In this document: piece after piece, positions 6,418 through 11,101 of the stretch
How the letters are laid out: the number at the start of each line of letters is the position of its first letter
Position numbering within the stretch: the first letter of the stretch is position 1
Source of the DNA: Lentzea sp.
Lineage (GTDB): Bacteria > Actinomycetota > Actinomycetes > Mycobacteriales > Pseudonocardiaceae
Direction: 5' to 3'
Assembly (NCBI GenBank): GCA_030146905.1
Contig: JASLAV010000733.1
Location: 1-11,101, forward strand
Length of the DNA: 11,101 nucleotides
Translations under genes and position numbers: made by a program
The notes under the pieces: model-generated
The model's database searches: none
Seen by the model: only the letters and a program-made list of their open reading frames with translations
What the model was told of the DNA's origin: nothing

Positions 6418-6861
6418 ATGAGCACGCAGGCCGCTGAGAAGAGGAACAGCGTCGCGGAGACGAAGCTGGTGACCGACAAGGGGTCGACGACCATCGCGGA
6501 CGTCGTGGTGCAGAAGGTCGCCGGTCTCGCCGCACGGGAGATCCGTGGCGTGCACGCGCTCGGCGGCGGCGCGACCCGTGCGCTCAGCGCGTTGCGCGAC
6601 CGCATCCCCGGTGCCACCGCGAGCGCAGGACAGGGCGTCTCCGTCGAGGTCGGCGAGAAGCAGGCCGCCGTCGACCTGGAGCTCGTCGTCGAGTACGGCG
6701 TGCCGATCACGGAACTCGCGAAGTCGGTGCGCGGCAACGTGATCAACGCGATCGAGCAGATCACCGGCCTCGAGGTCGTCGAGGTCAACATCAACGTCAA
6801 CGACGTGCACATCCCGAGCGACTCCGAGGGCGACGAGCCCGAAACCGCACGCGTGCGGTGA
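6418..6861 (+). CDS. Asp23/Gls24 family envelope stress protein (canonical copy)
   Basis: A 147-aa protein and the best match in the cluster to Asp23/Gls24 proteins. Residues 22-48 (GSTTIADVVVQKVAGLAAREIRGV) form the opening strand-helix. A Gly-rich stretch HALGGGATRALSAL follows at about 46-59, then GVSVEVGEKQAAVDLELVVEYG (73-94), the helix ITELAKSVRGNVINAIEQITG (97-117) and the signature ending LEVVEVNINVNDVHI (118-132). The tail (133-147) is acidic and probably disordered. ATG 6418 is chosen because GGAAGG (6405-6410) lies 7 bases upstream; an in-frame GTG at 6391 lacks such a site. It follows the only sizeable gap (57 bases) in the operon, so extra regulation of this most canonical, probably most abundant, subunit is possible. 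It is likely peripheral on the inner membrane through AmaP. Confidence 0.93.
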   Translation: MSTQAAEKRNSVAETKLVTDKGSTTIADVVVQKVAGLAAREIRGVHALGGGATRALSALRDRIPGATASAGQGVSVEVGEKQAAVDLELVVEYGVPITELAKSVRGNVINAIEQITGLEVVEVNINVNDVHIPSDSEGDEPETARVR

Positions 6862-6872
6862 GGGGGAACGCC

Positions 6873-7049
6873 ATGAGCACCACCGCACTGGGCCTGCTGA
6901 CCGGGCTCGCGCTCGGCCTGGCCGCGGCGTTCGGGGGCTTCACCGCGTTCCTGCTCGTGTTCGTCTTCGGCGCGCTCGGCCTCGTGGCGGGCAGGGTCGC
7001 CGAGGGCAAGCTCGACCTGGGACAGCTGCTCGGCAGGGATCGGGACTGA
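6873..7049 (+). CDS. DUF2273-like small membrane protein
   Basis: A 58-aa protein, almost entirely two closely spaced hydrophobic segments (about 5-20 and 23-41) rich in Gly, Ala and Leu, followed by a charged tail AEGKLDLGQLLGRDRD. Size, hairpin topology, the short soluble tail and the position directly beside Asp23 genes match the DUF2273 small integral membrane proteins found in Asp23/AmaP operons of Firmicutes and actinobacteria. ATG 6873 has AGGGGG (6861-6866) 6 bases upstream; a GTG at 6858 overlapping the previous stop is possible. It probably helps hold the Asp23 assembly at the membrane; the molecular function of the family is not known. Confidence 0.82.
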   Translation: MSTTALGLLTGLALGLAAAFGGFTAFLLVFVFGALGLVAGRVAEGKLDLGQLLGRDRD

Positions 7050-7051
7050 CG

Positions 7052-7372
7052 ATGACCGCACCACTCGTTGCCGCGCAACCAGGCCTGACCACGGTCGCGG
7101 ACCGCGCGGTGGGCCGCATCGCGGGACGTGCCGCGACGGAGGTGCCGGACGTGCTCGGCGCCGAGGCCACCGCGCGGGTGACCGGGGAAGTGGCCGCGCT
7201 GGACGTGCGGCTCGACCTGCGGTACCCGGCACCGGTCGCGTCGACCGCCGCGCGGGTGCGCGCCCACCTGGCCGAACGGGTCGGGGCGTTGACGGGACTG
7301 CGGGTGTCCGTCGTGGACGTGTCCATCGGCGTGCTGCGCGTGGAGACGGTTCCAGCGGGGAGGGTGCGATGA
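7052..7372 (+). CDS. Asp23/Gls24 family envelope stress protein (short copy)
   Basis: A 106-aa protein with the Asp23 layout: a LTTVADRAVGRIAGRAATEV helix, VPDVLGAEA (the 'vpGV' equivalent), a strand EVAALDVRLDLRYPAP in place of 'VVVEYG', a helix VASTAARVRAHLAERVGALTG and the ending LRVSVVDVSIGVLRVE. It lacks the glycine-rich insert of the 6418 copy. It starts at ATG 7052, 2 bases after the DUF2273-like gene, with GGGA (7042-7045) upstream, and its stop overlaps the next start as ATGA (7369-7372). Being placed between two membrane-protein genes suggests a subunit that contacts them, though this is inference. Confidence 0.87.
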   Translation: MTAPLVAAQPGLTTVADRAVGRIAGRAATEVPDVLGAEATARVTGEVAALDVRLDLRYPAPVASTAARVRAHLAERVGALTGLRVSVVDVSIGVLRVETVPAGRVR

Positions 7373-7887
7373 CTCGCCGCTCACGCCGGGTCCTGCCGGC
7401 CGTCCTGACAGCGCTCGTCCTGCTGACCGTCTCGGTCGTGGTCGCGGTGTCCGCGATCCAGCTCGCTCTCGGCGAGGCACCGCTGCTGTCCTACGACGCG
7501 GTGGCGGGACGGCTGCACGACCTGACGTGGTCGGCGCGGGAGGTGGCCGTGGCGGGCGGGGTCGTCGCGGTCATCGGGTTGCTGCTGTTCCTGGCCGCGG
7601 TCGTACCCGGCCGGGCCAGGACAGCGGCGCTCGACCAGCACACGGCCGTGTCACTGCGTGGTCTGCGCAACGCCGTGCGGCTCGTCGCCAGGATCGACGG
7701 CGTCGAGTCCGCCGCGGTGAAGGTGCGCCGGCGCCGGGTCAGGGCCGTGGTGCGCACCCGGCGTTCCGTCGCGGACGGCCTCGGGGACGCCGTCCGCGCG
7801 GCGGTCGAGAACCGGGTCGGCGAGCTCGCGCTCACCAGGCCGCCGCGGGTCGTGGTGAGGGTCAAGGAGCTGAGGAGCGCACCATGA
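7369..7887 (+). CDS. DUF6286-like two-helix membrane protein of the Asp23 cluster
   Basis: A 172-aa protein. A basic N-terminus (MTRRSRR) leads into helix 1 (about 10-32). The segment LSYDAVAGRLHDLTWSAREV (about 40-60) lies between the helices, and helix 2 (about 60-79) ends in the VVPGRAR turn. A C-terminal soluble domain (about 85-170) reads LRNAVRLVARIDGVESAAVKVRRRRVRAVVRT, then an AVRAAVENRV helix and a PPRVVVRVKEL strand. This layout matches the uncharacterised proteins labelled DUF6286 that sit in actinobacterial Asp23 clusters; I assign the label from memory of the pattern. The cytosolic domain has an Asp23/AmaP-like beta-alpha-beta rhythm and could dock Asp23 subunits. ATG 7369 overlaps the previous stop, with GGGGAGGG (7357-7364) just upstream. 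Confidence 0.8.
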   Translation: MTRRSRRVLPAVLTALVLLTVSVVVAVSAIQLALGEAPLLSYDAVAGRLHDLTWSAREVAVAGGVVAVIGLLLFLAAVVPGRARTAALDQHTAVSLRGLRNAVRLVARIDGVESAAVKVRRRRVRAVVRTRRSVADGLGDAVRAAVENRVGELALTRPPRVVVRVKELRSAP

Positions 7888-8423
7888 ACCGCTTCGTGCT
7901 GGGCCTGCTGGGGCTCGTCGGGCTGATCGCGGGCGGTGCGGCGCTCGCCGTCCACCTCGGGTACGTGCCCCTGGTCGACCGTGACACCGCACTGGTGCCC
8001 GGCACGGCGTCGCCGCCGACGTGGGTGTTCGTGGTGACCGCGGCCGTGGCGGTGGTGATCGCGCTGCTGTGCCTGCGCTGGCTCGTCGCCCAGGTCCCGC
8101 GGCGCGAGGTCGCGACCTGGCGCTGGGCGGAGGAGGCCGGCACCACCCGCGTCACCACGTCGACGGCCGCCGCGCCGTTCGCCGAGGAGGTCACCGGCTA
8201 TCCCGGTGTGCTCAAGGCCGACGCGGCGCTGACCGGACCGCGCACCGTCCCGCGGCTCCACCTCGTCGTGCGCGCCGGAGGGGACGCCGATCTGCGTGAC
8301 ATCCGCAGGCGCATCGACGAGGAGGGCCTGCCGCGGTTGCGGCAGGCGCTGGAGACGCCGGACCTGCACGCCACCGTGGAGTTCCGCATGACCGCGTCGG
8401 AAGCAGACGCACGAGTCCACTGA
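7884..8423 (+). CDS. amaP: AmaP-like alkaline shock response membrane anchor protein
   Basis: A 179-aa protein. Helix 1 (about 4-24, FVLGLLGLVGLIAGGAALAV) begins almost at the N-terminus. A short external-type loop DRDTALVPGTASPPT (about 32-46) follows, then helix 2 (47-67, WVFVVTAAVAVVIALLCLRWL), and a cytosolic domain (70-179) with TTSTAAAPFAEEVTGYPGV, LHLVVRAGGDADLRDIRRRI, a helix and DLHATVEFRMT. Two N-terminal helices with a C-terminal Asp23-binding domain is the AmaP plan; in Staphylococcus aureus AmaP tethers Asp23 to the membrane. ATG 7884 overlaps the previous stop as ATGA and has GAGGAG (7872-7877) 6 bases upstream. It is the last gene of the operon and is followed 16 bases later by a strong terminator. 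The gene symbol is by family resemblance. Confidence 0.82.
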   Translation: MNRFVLGLLGLVGLIAGGAALAVHLGYVPLVDRDTALVPGTASPPTWVFVVTAAVAVVIALLCLRWLVAQVPRREVATWRWAEEAGTTRVTTSTAAAPFAEEVTGYPGVLKADAALTGPRTVPRLHLVVRAGGDADLRDIRRRIDEEGLPRLRQALETPDLHATVEFRMTASEADARVH

Positions 8424-8439
8424 CGGGGATCGGGGAAAA

Positions 8440-8473
8440 GCAGAAGCCCAGGTCGTCCGACCTGGGCTTCTGC
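8440..8473. terminator. Strong intrinsic terminator shared by the amaP operon and lipA
   Basis: A perfect 15-bp stem (8440-8454 with 8459-8473) closes a 4-base loop GTCC. On the minus strand it is followed by TTTT (bases 8439-8436), making a classical intrinsic terminator for lipA. On the plus strand it ends the nine-gene operon, but without a T-tract. It lies between the convergent stops at 8423 and 8488. Confidence 0.93.
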
Positions 8474-8487
8474 GCGTGCTCGGTGAG

Positions 8488-9489
8488 CTACCGCGGTGCG
8501 AGCAGGCTCGTGATCTCCTGCGACGCCGACACCGTCAGCAGGTGCTGGAGGTTCTCCGGCAGGTCCTCGCCGCGCTTCTGCTTCGCCTGCGCGTACAGGC
8601 GACCGGCGCGGTAGGAGGAGCGGACCAGCGGGCCCGCCATGACGCCGAGGAAGCCGATCTCCTCGGCCGTCTCCTTGTGCTGGACGAACTCCTCCGGCTT
8701 CACCCAGCGCTCGACCGGGTGGTGGCGCGGGGAGGGGCGCAGGTACTGCGTGATGGTGATGATGTCGCAGCCGGCGTCGTGGAGGTCGGCGAGCGCCTCG
8801 GTGACCTCTTCCGGCGTCTCGCCCATGCCGAGGATCAGGTTCGACTTGGTGACCAGGCCGAACTCGCGGGCCTTGGTGATGACCTCCAGCGACCGCTCGT
8901 AGCGGAACGCGGGGCGGATGCGCTTGAAGATCCGCGGGACGGTCTCCAGGTTGTGCGCGAGCACCTCCGGCCGGGACTCGAAGACCTCGGCCAGCTGCTC
9001 GGGGACCGCGTTGAAGTCCGGGATCAGCAGCTCGACGCCGGTGCCGGGGTTCATCTCGTGGATCTGGCGGACGGTCTCGGAGTACAGCCACGCACCGCCG
9101 TCCGGCAGGTCGTCACGGGCGACACCGGTGACGGTCGAGTAGCGCAGGCCCATGGCCTGGACCGACTCGGCGACGCGGCGGGGCTCGTCGCGGTCGAGGT
9201 CGGCGGGCTTGCCCGTGTCGATCTGGCAGAAGTCGCAGCGCCGGGTGCACTGCTCACCGCCGATCAGGAAGGTGGCCTCGCGGTCTTCCCAGCACTCGTA
9301 GATGTTGGGACAACCGGCCTCTTCGCAGACCGTGTGCAGGCCCTCGCGCTTGACCAGACCCTTGAGCTCTCGGTACTCGGGGCCCATCTTCGCCCGCGTC
9401 TTGATCCACGAGGGCTTCTTCTCGATCGGCGTCTGGCTGTTGCGGACCTCAAGCCGCAGCAGCTTCCGACCCTCAGGTACCACAGTCAC
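8488..9489 (-). CDS. lipA: Lipoyl synthase (radical SAM)
   Basis: A 333-aa cytosolic enzyme that inserts two sulfur atoms into octanoyl groups on the E2 and GcvH proteins, making the lipoyl cofactor of pyruvate and 2-oxoglutarate dehydrogenase and glycine cleavage. All diagnostic sites are present: the auxiliary-cluster cysteines C55, C60 and C66 ([12 protein letters not shown]), the radical-SAM CxxxCxxC at C81, C85 and C88 (CTRRCDFC), and the C-terminal RSSY (290-293) whose serine ligates the auxiliary cluster. Length is normal for the family. The start is GTG (9489-9487), with a weak AGGG upstream and a TAGGGT box that may make the message leaderless; GTG at 9483 is a less likely alternative. 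lipB, the usual partner, is not in the window and could lie elsewhere. The stop TAG (8490-8488) is followed by the shared terminator. Confidence 0.98.
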   Translation of the reverse strand: MTVVPEGRKLLRLEVRNSQTPIEKKPSWIKTRAKMGPEYRELKGLVKREGLHTVCEEAGCPNIYECWEDREATFLIGGEQCTRRCDFCQIDTGKPADLDRDEPRRVAESVQAMGLRYSTVTGVARDDLPDGGAWLYSETVRQIHEMNPGTGVELLIPDFNAVPEQLAEVFESRPEVLAHNLETVPRIFKRIRPAFRYERSLEVITKAREFGLVTKSNLILGMGETPEEVTEALADLHDAGCDIITITQYLRPSPRHHPVERWVKPEEFVQHKETAEEIGFLGVMAGPLVRSSYRAGRLYAQAKQKRGEDLPENLQHLLTVSASQEITSLLAPR

Positions 9490-9495
9490 GAGTTC

Positions 9496-9501
9496 ACCCT
9501 A
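9496..9501 (-). promoter_or_regulatory. Possible -10 box of lipA (leaderless transcript)
   Basis: On the minus strand TAGGGT is followed by 6 bases and then the GTG start, so a transcript starting 7 bases after the box would begin at the start codon. TAGGGT is close to the actinobacterial TANNNT consensus. No good -35 match is seen. The same bases include AGGG, which could instead act as a weak ribosome binding site. Confidence 0.35.
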
Positions 9502-9577
9502 CGCTTCGTCTCCGCGTGTCCGGCGTCACGCACGTTTCAGGGGAAAAACAGACGTCGGAACCAGCTTTCCACTGGAG

Positions 9578-9597
9578 CGCTCGTCGTTCACGAGAGC
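9578..9597 (-). terminator. Possible weak hairpin after the SDR gene
   Basis: CTCGT (9580-9584) pairs with ACGAG (9590-9594) around a 5-base loop, and GC/GC pairs extend it past a mismatch. It lies directly after the SDR stop (9602-9600) on the minus strand. There is no T-tract beside it. It could attenuate read-through into lipA. Confidence 0.25.
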
Positions 9598-9599
9598 CA

Positions 9600-10502
9600 C
9601 TACGGCAGGTCCGGCGTGATTCCGGTCAGCTTGGTCGTGAGCTCCCACAGGCGGTTCGCGGCGAGGTCGTCACGGGCGGCGGCGGTCATCCGCGCCACGG
9701 CCGGGTAGCCGCGCAGCCCGCCGAAGCTGCCGGGGCCGTAGTACTGGCCGCCACGCGCGTCGGGGGACGTCGCCGCGTAGAGCTGCGGCAACGTGCCCAT
9801 CTCGGTGGACTGCGAGAACAGGTGGCTGATCCTGCCGCCGAGGCGCATGAGCACCGAGTTGTGGGCGCTGGCCATGTTGTTCGTGAGCTCGGTGACCGTC
9901 ACGCCGGGGTGCGCCGCGATGGACGTCACGTCGGAGGAGCGGCGCTCCAACTCCCGCGCGAACAGGATGTTGGCCAGCTTGGACTGGCTGTAGGCGCCGC
10001 GAGAGCTGTACGGGCGGCGTTCCCAGTTCGGGTCGTCGAAGTCCATGCGGCCGTACTGGTGCATCATCGACGACACGGTGACGACGCGGGCGCCCGGACG
10101 TTGCCTCAGCGCCGGGAGCAGCAGGAACGTCAACGCGGCGTGGCCCAGGTGGTTGGTGCCGAACTGGAGCTCGAAGCCGTCGGCGGTCCTGCCGTGCGGG
10201 ACGGCCATGATGCCCGCGTTGTTGACGAGGACGTCGAGGCCGCCGGTTTTCGAGGAGACCTCCTCCGCGGCCGAGCGCACGGAGCCCAGGTCGGCGAGGT
10301 CGAGCTCGAGGACCTCCGCCGATCCGCTGACCGTGCGCCGTGCCGCCTGACCGCGCTGGACCGACCGGCATCCCATGACCACGTGGGCGCCCCTGGCCGC
10401 GAGCACCTGCGTGGTGCGCAGGCCCAGACCGGAGTTCGCGCCTGTCACCAGGACGGTGCGGCCGGTCTGGTCGGGGATGTCGGCTTCGGTCCAACGACTC
10501 AT
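9600..10502 (-). CDS. Short-chain dehydrogenase/reductase (retinol dehydrogenase-like SDR)
   Basis: A 300-aa soluble NAD(P)-dependent oxidoreductase. Cofactor loop TGANSGLG (20-27), the GCRS segment (44-47) that often signals NADP preference, DLADLGSV (68-75), NNAG (94-97), catalytic serine in VSSM (143-146), and the YxxxK pair Y171/K175 (YSQSK) are all present, as is AHPGVTVTEL (198-206). The combination with FGTNHLGH and DFDDPNW is that of the SDR subgroup annotated as retinol or WW-domain oxidoreductase-like; in bacteria the substrates are mostly unknown. Its ATG overlaps the stop of the 102-aa upstream gene by 4 bases (ATGA), so the two are translated together. Both read away from a TetR regulator, which probably represses them. 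Confidence 0.95.
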   Translation of the reverse strand: MSRWTEADIPDQTGRTVLVTGANSGLGLRTTQVLAARGAHVVMGCRSVQRGQAARRTVSGSAEVLELDLADLGSVRSAAEEVSSKTGGLDVLVNNAGIMAVPHGRTADGFELQFGTNHLGHAALTFLLLPALRQRPGARVVTVSSMMHQYGRMDFDDPNWERRPYSSRGAYSQSKLANILFARELERRSSDVTSIAAHPGVTVTELTNNMASAHNSVLMRLGGRISHLFSQSTEMGTLPQLYAATSPDARGGQYYGPGSFGGLRGYPAVARMTAAARDDLAANRLWELTTKLTGITPDLP

Positions 10503-10807
10503 GGAGTCATTCCTACCGCCCGGTAACTGCTGAGCGGAAGGTGTGCGTCGAGTACCGCTCGCAACACCGGCTCGTCGGCGGCGAGCTCGGCGACGACGAC
10601 GTGCTCGTCCACCTGGCCCTCCAGTGCGGCGGCCTCCATGCGGGCGGTGAGCTTGTTCTGCCAGCGGTGGTCGAGCGCCAGCAGCAGTTCGTGCAGCGAG
10701 CCGAAGACGTCCGGATCCACGATCAGCGGCGCGGACGGGTCGCGACGGGCGTCGCGCAGCACGGCGTCGAGCGCGTCACGTCGGCGGTAGTGGTCAGCCC
10801 AGCCCAT
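10499..10807 (-). CDS. Conserved-looking 102-aa protein of unknown function, coupled to the SDR
   Basis: The protein begins MGWADHYRRRDALDAVL and is mostly charged helix, with a PSAPLIVDPDVFGS strand-turn, a HELLLALDHRWQNKLTARME helix and a final LRAVLDAHLPLS segment. It has no cysteine pairs, membrane helix or signal peptide. ATG 10807 is preferred: a GGGGG run (10820-10816 on this strand) lies 8 bases upstream, and the longer open frame up to 10906 would cross the operator region with low-complexity, promoter-derived codons. Its TGA overlaps the SDR start by 4 bases. I do not recognise a named family. Its tight coupling suggests it works with, or is needed at the same time as, the SDR. Confidence 0.8.
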   Translation of the reverse strand: MGWADHYRRRDALDAVLRDARRDPSAPLIVDPDVFGSLHELLLALDHRWQNKLTARMEAAALEGQVDEHVVVAELAADEPVLRAVLDAHLPLSSYRAVGMTP

Positions 10808-10831
10808 GTCTCGTACCCCCGGTCTCTCGCA

Positions 10832-10877
10832 TACTCTCGGTATGGCTCGACCATACCACCGGTACGTACCCTCGGTA
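10832..10877. promoter_or_regulatory. Divergent promoter region with three TACC-N3-GGTA operator-like repeats
   Basis: Three 11-bp palindromic units occur: TACTCTCGGTA (10832-10842), TACCACCGGTA (10854-10864) and TACCCTCGGTA (10867-10877). The first and third extend to a 13-base direct repeat with one mismatch. Further symmetry links them: GGTATGG / CCATACC (10839-10845 and 10851-10857) and the perfect GGTACGTACC (10861-10870). They fill the space between the divergent 102-aa gene and the TetR gene, where a TetR repressor would bind to control both directions. Individual -35/-10 boxes are not clear. Confidence 0.7.
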
Positions 10878-10896
10878 TGTGAGATACGTTTCGTCC

Positions 10897-11101
10897 GTGC
10901 GAACAAGGCGTGCCGAGTACTCGGAGTCGACCAGGCAGGCGCTCGTCGACAGTGCGGTCGACCTCTTCACCAAGCGCGGGTACGCCGGGACCTCGCTCGA
11001 CGAGGTCGTCAAACGCGCCCGTGTGACGAAAGGCGCGCTTTACCACCACTTCAGCGGCAAGCAGGCGCTGTTCGAGGCCGCCTTCACGCAGGTCGAGACC
11101 C
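10897..11101 (+). CDS. TetR/AcrR-family transcriptional regulator (3' partial)
   Basis: The window ends inside this gene after about 68 codons, which cover the DNA-binding domain. Residues RRAEYSESTRQALVDSAVDLF form helix 1, then TKRGYAGTSLDEVVKRARVTKGALYHHFSGKQALFEAAF contains the helix-turn-helix and the TetR hallmark 'kgaLYhHFsgKqaLf'. The ligand-binding C-terminus is outside the window. I chose GTG 10897; GTG 10879 in the same frame would add six residues, but its first bases touch the third operator-like repeat. Neither start has a convincing Shine-Dalgarno site. The divergent placement against the 102-aa/SDR pair and the repeats between them suggest an autoregulated repressor of that pair, with a small-molecule inducer that cannot be inferred. 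Confidence 0.9.
   Translation, partial: MRTRRAEYSESTRQALVDSAVDLFTKRGYAGTSLDEVVKRARVTKGALYHHFSGKQALFEAAFTQVET

Noticed and set aside
5086..6888. A 600-codon open frame on the minus strand across the sigma/Asp23 genes
   Set aside because: It lies opposite well-supported genes with family motifs. Its product is rich in Arg, His and Ala without any domain, which is typical of antisense frames in high-GC DNA.
8476..9708. A 410-codon plus-strand frame over lipA
   Set aside because: lipA is certain from its two cysteine triads; the plus-strand product is a Leu/Arg/Asp-rich shadow.
10808..10906. N-terminal extension of the 102-aa protein to 10906
   Set aside because: It would translate the operator-like repeats and has no ribosome binding site, whereas ATG 10807 has one.

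Overview
The window is high-GC DNA with strongly G/C-biased third codon positions, frequent GTG starts and short gene overlaps. This fits an actinomycete. The gene content (an Asp23/AmaP cluster with an ECF sigma factor, a CYP, lipA, TetR/SDR) would suit Pseudonocardiales, but that finer placement is inference. No rRNA, tRNA, CRISPR array, insertion sequence or phage gene was seen.

Left part (1-4435): the 3' end of a probably exported, cysteine-rich protein with a DVTGDG loop; a 123-aa protein that may be a winged helix; a complete soluble-type cytochrome P450; then, after a gene-free gap with hairpins, a 97-aa two-helix membrane protein closely followed by a saccharopine-dehydrogenase-like / trans-acting enoyl-reductase-like NAD(P) protein. 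None of these forms a recognisable pathway with its neighbours.

Centre (about 4554-8473) is the most interesting unit. It is a tightly packed nine-gene operon: an ECF-type sigma factor; a protein that joins a zinc-anti-sigma-like N-terminus (C11, H28-x3-C32-x2-C35) to an Asp23-like C-terminus; a second Asp23 protein; a 96-aa protein that looks like half of an Asp23 domain; a canonical Asp23/Gls24 protein; a 58-aa DUF2273-type membrane protein; another short Asp23 protein; a DUF6286-like two-helix membrane protein; and an AmaP-like membrane anchor. Genes are coupled by ATGA/GTGA overlaps or short gaps. The operon ends at a strong hairpin (8440-8473) and may be read from an ECF-type promoter (4554-4579). 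The likely picture is a membrane-attached envelope-stress scaffold made of several divergent Asp23 subunits, with its own sigma factor and a built-in sigma-restraining sensor.

Right part (8474-11101): lipA (lipoyl synthase) on the minus strand converges on the operon and shares its terminator; it may be leaderless. Upstream of lipA, also on the minus strand, a 102-aa unknown protein and a short-chain dehydrogenase overlap by 4 bases. They are transcribed away from a TetR-family regulator that runs off the right edge. The divergent region between them carries three TACC-N3-GGTA repeats that look like the operator array for that regulator.
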